This document shows, piece by piece, positions 31,229 through 43,500 of a DNA stretch of 64,000 nt. The notes under the pieces are model-generated. The model saw only the letters and a program-made list of their open reading frames with translations, was not told the origin of the DNA and searched no databases. Position 1 is the first letter of the stretch. Each line of letters opens with the position of its first letter. The position numbers and the translations under genes were made by a program. The stretch spans positions 97,587,653 through 97,651,652 of the forward strand of contig OW240917.1 in the NCBI GenBank assembly GCA_933207985.1, read 5' to 3'. Origin of the DNA: Pelobates cultripes. Its lineage: Eukaryota; Chordata; Amphibia; Anura; Pelobatidae.

Positions 31229-34200
31229 TTAGGTGTGATATATATGAACTATTTCCTTGTAAAAGTTACTTTGCATTGTGAGAAAACTACTATTCAGTGT
31301 GAGGCCATGATCGACTCTGGGGCAGCGGAGAATTTCCTTCATAGAGAATGTTCTGCTAAACCTCTCCTGCCATTGAGGTAGAAAGATAGACCCATTGCAG
31401 TTGAGGCCATTGATGGGAGACCTCTTACCCAAACTCTCATCACTCAGGATATATAACCTATCACTGTCTCAGTAGGCATCTTACATTCTGAGGAATTGGT
31501 TTTCCAGATTATTTCTTCCCCTTCCTGCCCCGTGATACTTGGTTTCCCTTGGCTCCAGAAACACAATTCTCATCTAGATTGGATTAAAGGAGAGGTTGTG
31601 GGTTGGGGAGAGAATTGCAAAAGTCATTGTGAACGCCAGATGCCACAACGTGTTGGTATCATCAATGTACCTACTGCACCTCCATTAAGCACAGATGTTC
31701 CACTACAGTATTTAGACTTAAAGGAAGTTTTTAATAAGGTTCAGTCAGAGGTATTACCACCGCATAGACCCTATGACTGTGCCATTAACCTACTACCGGG
31801 CACTATGCCTCCGAAAGGGGGAGTTTATGCACTGTCTCCTCAAGAAACTCTCTGCATGGAGTATATAAAAGAGGCTCTAAGAAAAGGTCATATACGGAGA
31901 TCCTCTTCACCTGCTGGAGCTGGGTTCTTCTTCATCTCTAAAAAAGGAGACCTACGCCCTTGCATCGACTATAGGGGCCTAAATAAGATAACAATTAAGA
32001 ATGCCTACCCGATTCCCCTTATTTCTGAACTATTTGAGAGGTTAAAAGGTGCTAGAGTATTTACCAAACTTGACCTAAGGAACGCATATAACCGAGTCAG
32101 AATTAAGGAGGGACACGAGTGGAAAACGGCATTCAACACCAGAATGGGACATTATGAGTACCTGGTCATGCTGTTTGGTTTGTGCAACGCCCAAGCGATA
32201 TTCTAAGACTTCATAAATGATGTTCTCAGAGAATACCTCCACATGTTCATGCTGGTGTACCTAGATGATATATTAATCTATTCCCCAGACCTATGTACTC
32301 ATCACGAACATGTGAAAACCATGTTAAAAACTCTGCTGGAGAATGGCTTACATTGTAAGCTTGAAAAGTGCCAGTTTGACCAGACTGAAATACAATTCCT
32401 TGGATATGTAATATCCCATTCTGGCTTCAAAATGGACCCACGCAAACTGGAGGCAGTATTGCAATGGACGTTACCGAAAAAGCCTTAAAGCTATACAATG
32501 CTTTATAGGATTTGCAAACTACTATCGCAGATTCATTAAGGGTTTTTCATCTGTGATTGCTCCTATCACCAACCTTACCCGAAAAGGAGCTAACTGTAAT
32601 TCTTGGCCCAAGGAGGCAAAAGAGGCGTTTGAGAAATTAAAATCTTTATTTGCTTCAGCACCTGTTCTGACGCACCCCGATCTGGCTAGACCTTTTATTT
32701 TGGAAGTAGATGCATCAGAGACAGGAGTAGGAGCCATTCTGTTTCAAAGAGAGAGTCCTGATGCACCTTTACATCCCTGAGTGTTTTTCTCTCGAAAACT
32801 AACTCCTGCTGAGAAAAACTATGACATCGGGAATAGGGAGTTACTGGCCATTGTTCTTGCCCTCAAAGAATGGAGGCATCTCTTAGAAGGTTCCAAAGAG
32901 CCACTTTTGATTTTTACCGATCACAAGAACTTGGCTTATATCGGGGATGCTAAGAGATTGTCCTCCAGACAGGCTATTCCTCTCCCGTTTCAATTTTGTC
33001 ATTACGTACAGACCCGGTACCAAGAACACAAAGGCAGATGCGCTGTCTAGACAGTTTGAGACAGATGAGGTTCCTGAGCAAGAGGTATTCCCGATTGTAC
33101 CTCTTGAGTGTCTTGTTGATACAACGGTTTCCGAAGTGTCTTCTCCACTCTTATGTGCCATAATAGCAGATCAGCAGACCGGACAAACTGTTCGTTGCAC
33201 CATTATTAAGGACAAAAGTACTTGGGTTATTTCATGATAATCTGACAGCCGGACATCCTGGAATACATAAAACCCTCTCTGCCATTTCTAGGAAATGTTG
33301 GTGGCCAACGCTTAGGGGTGATGTCACAGATTACGTAGGGGCATGTCGAATATATGCTGTCTCTAAAGCCCCTCATAAATCTCCTCCTGGGTTGTTACAG
33401 CCACTTCCAATACCAGACACTCCATGGACTCATCTAGCCATGGACTTCATTGTGGATCTCCCCAGTTCAAATGGGTATAACACTATCCTCATGGTTGTGG
33501 ATAGATTCTCCAAGATGGCACATTTTCATTTTTACCAAAAAACATAGTCTCCGACAGAGGTACCCAATTTGTTTCTAGGTTTAGTCATGCTTTCTGTATG
33601 CAATTGGGCATAGAACTTTCTTTTTTCTCTTCGTATAACCCTCAGACCAATGGTGCAGTGGAGAGAGACAATCAGTCTTTAGAATCCTATTTATATTGTT
33701 TTATTGATGTCAATCAGTCAAACTGGTCTGAACTCTTGCCCATGGCTGAATTTTCCCGGAATAATGTGACTCATGAATCTTCTTGAGCCTCTTTTTTGTA
33801 AATAATGGTTATCACCCCACTGTATTGCCTTCTGATTTTTCGGACACTGATATTCCTGCTTTGGACGCCCGTTTAGCTTCTGTCCATGACACGTGGGCTT
33901 CAGTGCACGTGGCATTACAGACAGCCTCTAGACATACTAAAGTCCAGGCCGACAAGCGGCGTGGTGCCAATCCTGTCTATCAAGTGGGAGACAGGGTCTG
34001 GCTTTCCACGCGTCATATTAAGCTCAAAATTCCTTCCATGAAACTGTCTCCTCGATACATAGGGCCTTTTCCTGTCCTTCAACGTATTAACCCCGTGACA
34101 TATTCTTTGGCGCTCCCTGCGCACATGAGAATTGCTAATACATTCTATGTGTCTCTGCTTAAGCCTCTCACTTGTAATCAATACACGAAACTGGTTGCTT

Positions 34201-34430
34201 CTCCTCCGCCTTTGGTGGTCAAGAGGAATCCGAAGTTTGCTCTATATTGGATTCCAAGATTTGTAGGGGTGTTTTGTCTTATTTAGTTGACTGAAAGGGA
34301 TATGGCCCGGAGGAGCGTAGCTGGGTTCCTACTGACTGGGTTGCTCCCTGGCTTGTCCGGTCGTTTCATAACCTCTTTCCTCACAAGCCAGCTCCTTCCC
34401 GCCCAGTGGGCGGTCTTCGAGTGGGGGATA
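31229..34430 (+). pseudogene. Gypsy pol (PR-RT-RH-IN-chromodomain), frame-broken
   Basis: Domains in order: protease with active-site DSGAA near 31313; RT from about 31800, with [11 protein letters not shown] near 32058 and the catalytic YLDD at 32258-32269 after a stop at 32204; RNase H with LEVDASETGVG near 32703 and FTDHKN near 32917; integrase zinc region near 33240 (GHPGIHKTL); and integrase core with MDFIVDLP, SDRGTQF and NGAVERDNQ. About 55 residues between KMAHF and SDRG are missing near 33530, an internal deletion. The final part holds LSPRYIGPFPV and, frame-shifted near 34300, GPEERSWVP, typical of chromodomain-containing elements. Catalytic residues survive but the reading frame does not. 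Confidence 0.88.
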
Positions 34431-34431
34431 C

Positions 34432-35038
34432 TGTCACGGCTCCCGTCTCGCCGCATGGTGTGTTCGCACCTGACCGGCATGACCACGCCGACAAGCTGAG
34501 CTTACCTGCTCAGCGGCGAGCCGGGAACCGCTCCTCCAGATCTTCTGGGCAGTTTGCCCAAAACAAAGATGGCGCCGACCATGCGGTCGCGGGGCTCCGC
34601 AGGGTTATACGAACGTGTCTGACATCACAACGCCAATGCACACGCACGTTATGGGATCAGAGGTCACCCTCTGACCAATTGTAGTCTAGAGAGGGATATA
34701 TAAATCCCTGAAGCGTCCCAGTACCTTGCCCTGTCGTGGTTTCCTGTCCTGGTTCCCGAGAGTGCGTTTATCTTTGCTATTATTGTGTTTTCCGGTATTT
34801 TGACCTTGGCTATTCCTGACTACTCTGATTTCTGGTTCGCCTGACTTGGCTTGTTTAACAGTATTTGAGTATTTCTGGCTTCCTTGACCTCGGCTATCCC
34901 TTGACCATTCTCTGTCTCTAACGTATTAGTCCGGGCCATTCAGAGGACCGGTTTACGTTCTATCCTTTCTGTTTCTCTCTATGTTCTATGTAGATGTTAC
35001 ATAGTTCTCCGTGCTGGACCACACTAGCAGTCGTGACA
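34432..35038 (+). repeat. Gypsy 3' LTR (607 bp)
   Basis: The more complete LTR. It begins TGTCACGGCTCCC and ends CAGTCGTGACA. It contains GGATATATAAATCCC (TATA region) near 34693 and a T/C-rich second half. It is followed directly by the TGGAT duplication. Confidence 0.92.
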
Positions 35039-35043
35039 TGGAT

Positions 35044-36510
35044 AATGTCAAAAGAATTTATATTAGCACACTCGCTGGTTGTATACACCCAGATAGGCAC
35101 GTTAAGAGTAGAATTAAATGTGCTACGGGTGTTATTGTTAATGTGGGAATCTAAGTCCCAGGTGAATGTGCTAGGATTGCTTCACTAGATCGGCAGGTAA
35201 AGAGTTTTCTTCTTTCACCACTGTTGTATATGTACAGAATAAAAGCAATTCATTATAAGAGGGGATAATTTTGGAAACAGTTATTATTTACTTACTTTCC
35301 AATGTTGAGTGTATCTATTCTTTGCACATACCTGTGAGCATCAGTTTATATGTGTAAACAGTTGATATTAAAATAGCAGATGTGCCCACATCATTTTGCA
35401 TATTCTTTTGTTTTGCTTCTGCAGCCCATTGAAATTGGCCTATTGATTCACATCAGAATAAACTCATCTCTTCATTCTACTAAAGTTCATGAAATAAGTG
35501 CCATTCTGCTCGAATAATGATAGTCGATGCACCCCAAAATGTACTTGGAAACAAGAAAAAGCTAAGTGCACACTTTATAGATAAATATTACATTATTTTG
35601 TATTATCAATAATAGTTGTTGTAAAAGTAATAATGCATCGAATCATAGGAAGGTAATGTTTCTAAGAGACCTAACACCTTTAATACTAAATGAAGTGTTC
35701 ATCCCTGCCAAACCAAAGGCAATGCTAATTAGGAATGAAAAATCCCTTTCAATAAATTACCAAAATAATCTGTTTGAGCTGAGAATAAAAAGTCTGTAAA
35801 TTTCCATAATATTATTTTAAAAAGGTGATAGAAAATGTCAGTGAAGTAATTTTGTGTTACATCGTTTATTTTGAGTAGCTTGACTTTGGTTTTGTGTTAA
35901 AAAAAGATGAAGAAAAAGTTGACGTGGTGATGGGCACTTGGGATACATAAAACTGCACTGCCACTGTTATTTTTGTATCTTTCCTTTTTGGTTTTGGTTT
36001 TTCTAAATTCATTTAAATGCCAACATAACCAAAACACAACATGGGGACTAATTTGTCTTATTAAAAAAACAATATTATTTTGAAAAACAAATACGACAAC
36101 AAGTAAAGCTTCAAACAGCTTCCACTTTTTCCAGCACCAGTGATATTCAGTGGTGTAAATTCCAATGAAGTGATGGTTCCTTTTCTCCTTTTATTAACTT
36201 CTATTTATCTCCAAAGAATTTGTAAGAATTTATTTATGGCAAAAAAGATTTTATAATAATTTATTTATAGCAATAAATGTATTAATGGCTGATATTTAGA
36301 ATCCAAATGTTATGCCTTTAAGGTATAAGACCCAAGATTATTCCAAATAGGGGTCTCCTGCTAGTGCAGATTATTCTGTTGATACAACTTTTCTCAAGAA
36401 TGGACAGCTAAGAGCTTATTCCCGAGGCTTTCCATCATTTTCTAGATCATTCCTCCTGTTGCATTTCTAAATGTCTAAAAGCAAAGTTGTGGTAACTTGT
36501 TCAATAAAAG
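35044..36510. other. Intergenic, no gene recognised
   Basis: About 1.5 kb of AT-rich DNA with no recognised coding or repeat feature beyond short A/T runs. Confidence 0.55.
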
Positions 36511-36514
36511 CTGT

Positions 36515-37444
36515 TGTGGCAGTCGTGAGTGTTTAGAGTAGTTGTGTGTGGGATGCAAGCAAGAACACCATACGTACAGCACACCTCAGGGCCACCCTCA
36601 AATAAATCACTTGCTCCACATCGCATAAAGAGCCTCTTTACGCACTGCACAACCGGGAAACTACATACAAGCACTCTGCCCTCAAGGACTCCCTAGGCCA
36701 GGGCAAACAACAGCACACGAATGACATAAAATTAGCAAGCAGCCAATACCCACGGACAGGCCCCCCACAGGACCCACGCGCCCCCCTCCCACCCCTCCGC
36801 CTGACCACGCACAGCAGGGTGAAAAGACGAGAGATGAGGAGCACACTTAGGTGACTAGAGAGGAAAGCTGAGGCAGACAACGCTCACACATTATGGGGAC
36901 TGGAAAGAGAAGAAGAGGGGGAAAAAAACAAAAAACAATAGTACCACTCCCACCTGACTAATAATACAAAATGTTCATGACATATAGGGGAGGAAATGCA
37001 GCAGCTAGCCGAAGGCCCGGCCAGGTACGAAAACAGGATCCCATAGATTAGAATAGATCACATCAACAAGCAGGCTACGACATGTACATCATTTTGCATG
37101 GTGGAGGAACCCCCCCTCTAGATAGTACTCACACTACCCACAGACACACACCCCCGCCAGGTGATAATACACCCACATTTCGAATTATCACTACCTGCCG
37201 CCCAGACGGTGAAAGACACACACCCCACATCGCCTGTTGGATCATCCAGGAGCCTGGTGATGCGCCCGCTGAATCCGCGGTCACACAGGCCACCTTGCTA
37301 GTGCAGGGTTTCTGACCCAGACAAGACTGAACACCGACACAACACGCCGACCTCATTGGGCCCCCTTTTTCCAGATAGGGAGAGGAGGACAGACAGACCG
37401 CAACACATCCCACACACAACTACTCTAAACACTCACTGCCACCA
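36515..37444. repeat. Inverted repeat at LINE 5' region
   Basis: Segment 36515-36552 (containing GAGTGTTTAGAGTAGTTGTG) is mirrored at 37409-37444 with about 35 of 37 positions matching. The DNA between is A/C-rich like the LINE. Either a separate foldback element lies here or the LINE 5' end was partly inverted during insertion. Confidence 0.6.
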
Positions 37445-37549
37445 TAATGCACGAGATCAGAGGAAGACGCAGGACGTTCCAGAAACTCCCCTTGCCACCC
37501 CCTCCCACCTTGAGCACTACCAGACTGTGACCTCAACAGGGCGTACATG

Positions 37550-40500
37550 GCAGAAAGCTGCTCCCTAGGCGGCCCACGTGGCACGTGCCTGCCACGGACC
37601 CCCCACCCCTCGGAGTCAGCCTACCACTCTTGCTCACTCCACATACTCACCCATAACTGCACGGGGCTATACATCCCAGAACGGAGGACACACCTCCTCA
37701 GGGAACTCCGACGAAAGCGAATCTCGATAGCCCTCCTCCAAGAAACTCACTTCCGAGGGGACTCCGCCCCAACCCTCAGGGACAGAACATACTCACAAAT
37801 GTACCTCAGCAACCACCAGTCCTCAAAGAAGGCGGGAGTAGCAATACTCCTCGCCACGAAGCTGGGCTTCACGGAAACAGATAAAGTTCCACATCTTCCT
37901 GAAAGGCACAATAAAAAACAGAACCTACACTCTGGCGTGCATCTACGCCCCCAACCGGAACCAATCGCAGTACATTCGCAGAACCCTGACCGCCCTGGCT
38001 GACTTCACGAAGGGAACCCTCATACTCGGAGGAGACCTCAATACCTCCTAGACCCCACCTTGGATACCTCCACAGGACAAAGTAGCATCCCGCAGAGAGA
38101 AATCCGAAGCATCCTGAGGGCACTCAGACGCCTACGTCTGGTGGATTGCTGGAGAGCCCCCACGGTGAAAGACTACACACACTACTTGAGAGTTCACGCG
38201 AGATACTCGAGGATTGATTATATATTCCTACCCCAGGAACAGCTCACCACACTACAAGGGGCAATCATTGAAGCCACCACGTGGTCTGATCATGGGGCGG
38301 TAACTATGGAACTTGACTCCCCACTGACAAAACCAAGAGTGATGTCCTGGAGGCTAAACGATACCCTGTTGGAGGATATAGAAATCAGAAACAAAATCAT
38401 GGAAGCCTTGGATGACTATTTCAAAAAACAACGAAACTGAAGAGACCCCTGTCACCACCACATGGGAAGCACATAAATGCGTCCTGAGAGGCTACATAAT
38501 ACAATTGGCAATGAAGAAGAAAAAGGATGCCCAGCGACAGATGGTGGAACTCCTCAATGGAATCGGGGATATTGAAGCGTGTCACAAACGAACACTTGTG
38601 GAGGATACATACACAGAACTACAAGTTAAGAAGCACTACCAGCAGTTACAGAGATCGAAAGCCTTTTACTATATACATGCGAACAAAGGGGACAAACTTT
38701 TAGCACGCATGCTTAAAGGACAGCAAACACAAGCACAAGTCCACAAGCTAAAACTAACAGGAGGGCGGACCCAACACCCCGAAACAATAGCGCGGGAATT
38801 CCAAGCCTACTACACCCAACTATACAACCTGCACCTACAGCTCCCTACTGCCCCAGCACACACCAAAAAACGGGAGAATCAACAATACCTAGGACAACAC
38901 CTCACCAAAAACGTAACACGAGAAGAAGTCGAACTCATGGACGCTCCCATCACAGAAGAAGAAATCAGGGCGGCGATCAAAACAGCAAAGACGGGCAGGG
39001 TCCCGGGACCTGATGGGTTTACACTCGAATTCTACAAGAAATTCGGGAACATGCTCATTCCAAAATTGGCCAGAGCTATGAGCGAACTCACGACAGGGAA
39101 CAAGCTCCACGAAGACTCTTTATCAGCAACCATAACCATTTGTCCTAGGCAGGGAAGCCTGTGACAGTACGCTACGGGCCCTCTCGATCCAGCACTTAGC
39201 CAAATGTTCAGGAGACCAACTGCTTTTCCTCTCCACCGACGCGGAAAAAAGCCTTCAACAGGGTGGACTGGACCTACCTGTCGGAGCTGCTTAAGGAGAT
39301 GGGATTTGGTATCAACCTGCTCACCTGGATTGCCGCAATCTACAGTCGGCCGCACGCTCAAGTCAGGGTGAATCGGGCGCTCACGATCCCTTTCCCAATT
39401 CGGAATGGTACGAGGCAGGGGTGCCCCCTATCCCCGCTGATTTTCGCCCTGCTGCTGGAGCCTCTACTTGAAGCCATATGGAATAACGGAGACATCAGAG
39501 GCTTCCACTCCAACGGGACGATGCATAAAAGAGCGGCATACGCGGACGACATGCTATTCTTTATCTCCCAACCCAGAACCTCCCTCCCTTGTCTACTAAG
39601 AGAATTCACAACCTACTGACACATATCCGGTCTTAAATCTATCAAAATGTGAGGTCCTCAATATAACGATACCCAGCGAAGAGAACGACCGCCTACACAC
39701 ACAATTACAATTACACTGGTGTGAGTCCAGGATGAAATACCTCGGAATCTGGCTCATGAAGAACCCACAGGACCTCTACCCATCGAATTACATACCGCTC
39801 TTCTCCAAGATACAGCAAGAGCTACGCAAGTGGAACTCCCAACACATATCGTGGCTGGGGCGCATCGCTGTAGTGAAAATGAATATACTACCCCGACTGC
39901 TTTATTTATTTCAAACGCTACCAATGACAATACCCACGGCGTATTTCTCCTCCCTCAGATCAGCGATAATCAAATACATATGGAGGGGCCAACGGCTCAG
40001 AATAAAACACAACACTATGCCTACCTTGACACTGGGGCGGCCTCGGTCTACCGGACGTGAAAAAATACCACCAAGCCACCGTGCTGCAACGCATACTGGA
40101 GTGGCACTCGCGTCCACCCCATAAACAGTGGGTCCCGCTGCGAGGCCAGATGCAACGCATCCATGCCAGAGGCAGTTTGGGCAACCAGGACCGCAGCACC
40201 GCCGGAGCCGGACAAGACGTCACTGACAGCGCACACCCTGCACGTGTGGAACAACCTGCGACGGGCACACCACATCTCCCCGACCCCAAGCCCAATGATC
40301 CCACTCACCAGCAACCAATCACTAGGGGGAGACCTCACTGCCAGAACATGAGGAATATTAGGAGACCAAGAATACATACAACACCAAATGTATTCTACAT
40401 TCGACACCAAAGCCAATCTCACAATATAAAAAATCCATATTGAGACATCTGCTTGATGCGGCCAAGGCACTTGTACCCGCAATGTGGAAACAGACACAGG

Positions 40501-40807
40501 CCCCGACACTAACCCAATGGTATGATCGAGTGGAGGAGATTTGCTCCACAGAGAACGTGAGGGCATCCCTCACGGGACAGAGCGAAAAATATACTGAGCG
40601 GTGGGGCCGTGGTTTGGGTTTGTCGCTGGGCAGCAGAGGGGAGACAGCTCGACCCCACACGCCGATCTGGCGGACACGGGGGGAGAAACGGGGGACACAC
40701 ACTACCGCTAGACGATATGACTATCACAGAGTAGCCAGCCACTCGACCGGCAGGGGCAAGGGGACCACTGGAAATGAGCAAGGGACGGTACCTGACCCAC
40801 TGTCGTG
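37550..40807 (+). pseudogene. LINE ORF2 (endonuclease-reverse transcriptase), L1/Tx1 type
   Basis: It would nick the target and reverse-transcribe the LINE RNA. The apurinic-type endonuclease runs from about 37640, with HNCTGL, LLQETHF (catalytic Glu region) and AGVAILLATK; after a frameshift, YSRIDYIFLP and WSDHGAVTMEL (near 38208-38310) close the domain. RT follows: GRVPGPDGFTLEFYKKF near 38990, GTRQGCPLSPLIFALLLEPL near 39407 and AYADDMLFF with the catalytic YADD intact at 39539-39550. C-terminal pieces include MKYLGIWL near 39732 and the IKYIWRG motif near 39970. At least four frame breaks separate the pieces. The GxRQGCPLSP and YADD wording fits the L1/Tx1 clade. ORF1 was not identified. 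Confidence 0.88.
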
Positions 40808-41294
40808 ATCAGGGGAAATAAAGGGAGACGGGGGATAAAGGGGTCGACGCATAACACCTCCAGACCATCACGAACCAAGAAACCAGCAAAAGGTACACAC
40901 ACATGGAGGACACACACACACTAATATAGACTCACAAACCCACACCCACAGGCCCGGAGATGGGATAGCCACACCATCAACCAAAGCGACCCAAGACCCA
41001 CAGATCAAACACCACACACTGCACAGCCACTCCAAGACCCAGACACAAAATACCGTCTTCACCCGACCTGCGCACCAAGGAAACAAGGTCACTCCAGAAC
41101 CATTAGACACAGCACAATGCACACATTACAGGAATGCAGAGATCCCAACAGCCGGGACATGGGGTAACACCAGGGCCGGATTAACATAGGGGCTGATGGA
41201 GCTGCAGCTCCAGGCCCAGGCCGATGGAATAGGCCCATTAAAACTAAAAAAAAATATTATTTATTTTTATTTATTTTTTTACACACTACTCTTA

Positions 41295-42931
41295 GGTTTG
41301 CCACCTGACTGGTATTTTAATGGCACAGACGGTATTTGATGCTGCCTGGCCATGCCGGTATTGCAGTAATACCGGCAATACAAATGCAGGTAATTTTCTC
41401 AGAATAAATATAAATTACTCTGCAATACCAGCACCGGCCAGTTGGGGTCACTGTGTGTGGAGAGAGGCAGGTATAGGAAGTTACAGAATATCCCTGCCTC
41501 TCTCTGCTACTCACTGATCCGTGGGGGAGCAGCTACACAGCACAGAGAGTCCAGACAGCAGCCCTACAGCTCAGGTAAGTGAGGGATGGGGGAAAGGCAG
41601 CAGGGACACATGGGGACACTGAGACACTAGGGGACACAGACACTAGGGGACACATGATGACACATACACTAGGGGACACTGAGACACTAGGACACAGACA
41701 CTGGGAGACCTGGGAACACAGACACTTGGGGACACTGGAAAACATGGGGACACTGAGACACTAGGGGACACTGAGACACTTGGGGACATATGGGGACACT
41801 GAGACACTAGGGGACACAGACCATCGGGGACACATGGGGACACTAGGGGACACTAGGACACATGGGGACACAGACACTGGGAGTCCTGGGGACACTAGGG
41901 GACCCTGGGACACATGGGGTGATGCTGTGAGACATGTCCCCCAGCCAGTGTCCCTAGTGTCTCAGTGTCCCCAAGTCTCCCAGTGTCTGTGTCCTATGTC
42001 TCTCAGTGTGCCTAGTGTCCCCATGTGTCCCAGTGTCCCCATGTCTATGTCCACAACTGTTTCCCAGCCAGTGTCCCTTAGTCTCCCAGTATCCCTTAGT
42101 CTCCCAGTGTCCCCTAGTCTCCCAGTGTCTGTGTCCCTAGTATCTTAGTGTCCCCAAATGTTTCAGTGTCTCCATGTCTCCCTGTGTCTGTGTTCCTAGT
42201 GTCTCAGTGTGCCTGGTGTCCCAATGTCTCCCAGTGTCCCTATATGTCCCAGTGTCCACATGTCTATGTCCACAACTGTACCCATGTCTCCCAGTGTCCC
42301 CAAGTGTCTGTCTCCCAGCCAGTGTCCCCTAGTCTCCCAGTGTCCCCTAGTCTCCCAGTGTCTGTGTTCCCATGTCTGTGTCCCTAATGTCTTAGTGTCC
42401 CCAAATGTTTAAGTGTCCCCATGTCTCCCAGTGTCTGTGTCCCTAGTGTCTCAGTGTCCCCATTTCTCCCAGTTTCCCTAAATGTCTCAGTGTCCTCATG
42501 TCTCCCAGTGTCCCCATGTCTCTGTGTCTCCGGGTCTCTCAGTGTCCCCATGTCTCTCAGTGTCCTCATGTCTCTCAGTGTCCCCAGTATTCTAGTGACA
42601 TGGGGACACACTGAGACATTGGGACACTGGGAGAAATGGGGACACAGACATTGGGAGACTAGGGGACTGGGCGACATGGGGACACTGACACTGTGATACA
42701 TAGGGACACTAAGACACTGGGTGACTTGGGAGACTGAGACACTGGGAGACAGGGAGACACTGGGAGCAATCCATCTATCCAGCAGAATCAAACTGTGAGT
42801 AGTTTGTTGGTGATTTTACAGAATTTTCTCTGATATCACTCCTTGTGATTTACATCATGTGATGTCACGCATAACTAATTAATTATACAAATGATTAAGG
42901 CTGGTATTTTTTTCCAAGAAAGGTGGCAACC
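41295..42931. mobile_element. Harbinger-like element, TSD TTA, carrying a minisatellite
   Basis: Ends are GGTTTGCCACC and GGTGGCAACC (near-perfect inverted repeat), with TTA on each side (41292-41294, 42932-42934), a 3-bp duplication typical of PIF/Harbinger. The parallel hAT copy 2 lacks this block near 48800, supporting it as an insertion. The interior is dominated by a minisatellite and encodes nothing recognisable. The superfamily is inferred from the duplication alone. Confidence 0.65.
41590..42770. repeat. Minisatellite, GGGACACTGAGACACTA units, both orientations
   Basis: Units of about 17-20 bases such as GGGGACACTGAGACACTAG run from 41605 to about 41930. The array then switches to the reverse complement (CAGTGTCCCTAGTGTCTC) until about 42590, and returns to the first orientation until 42770. 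The two switches make the array able to fold on itself. Long open frames on both strands are repeat translations, rich in Ser/Val/Pro/Cys or Gly/Asp/Thr. Confidence 0.92.
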
Positions 42932-42956
42932 TTAACTGCTCTTCACATACTCTTGC

Positions 42957-43500
42957 TTAAAGGAGCACTATAGGGTCAGGAACACAGTCATGTATTTCTG
43001 ACCCTATTATGTTAAAACCACCACCCTGGCCCCTTCTTGCCTCCCTAAATATAGTATAATATATATATAATATAGTAAAATATTACTTGTATTCAATTCT
43101 GCAGCTGCTGGCTCAGAAGTGGTGGTCTGAGCAAATTACAATACTTACCCATAGGATTGGCTGAGACTGTCAACTAGGCAGCTCAGGGGCAGAGCCAGCA
43201 CAAGTCCAACATAGCCCTGGCCAATCAGCATCTCCTCATAAAGATAAATTGAATCAATGCATCTCTATGAGGAGAGTTCAGTGTCTGCATGCAGAGGGTG
43301 GAGACACTGAATGGCAGTGCTGCACACTAGGCAGTACTGCCCCAGGAAGCACCTCTAGCAGCCATCTAAGGAGCGTCCAGTGGAGTTATTTTCTCTGAAA
43401 AGACAGTGTTTACGTCAAAAAATCCTGAATGGAATGATTCTACTTACCAGAACAAATACAATAAGCTGTAGTTGTTCTGGTGACTATAGTGTCCCTTTAA
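42957..43500. mobile_element. piggyBac-like MITE with TTAA duplication
   Basis: The element 42961-43496 has ends AGGAGCACTATAG and CTATAGTGTCCCTT (inverted) and TTAA on both sides (42957-42960, 43497-43500). The related hAT copy 2 has the uninterrupted site CTTAAG flanked by matching sequence near 48770, a direct empty-site comparison. Relatives are at 23271-23735 and a fragment at 15875. No coding capacity. Confidence 0.88.

Larger units (their letters stand above)
30084..35038 (+). mobile_element. Ty3/gypsy (chromovirus-type) retrotransposon, TSD TGGAT
   Basis: An LTR retrotransposon bounded by LTRs starting TGTCAC and ending CGTGACA, flanked by perfect 5-bp duplications TGGAT (30079-30083 and 35039-35043). 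Gene order is gag, protease, RT, RNase H, integrase and a chromodomain-like tail, the Ty3/gypsy order. A purine-rich GAGTGGGGGATA stretch precedes the right LTR as a polypurine tract. The left LTR is 213 bp and the right 607 bp, so the left one has lost several internal blocks. Coding frames hold many stops and shifts. It cannot move by itself. Confidence 0.92.

Noticed and set aside
41533..42791. Many overlapping frames on both strands, up to 135 codons
   Set aside because: They are read-throughs of the GACACT minisatellite and its inverted copy.
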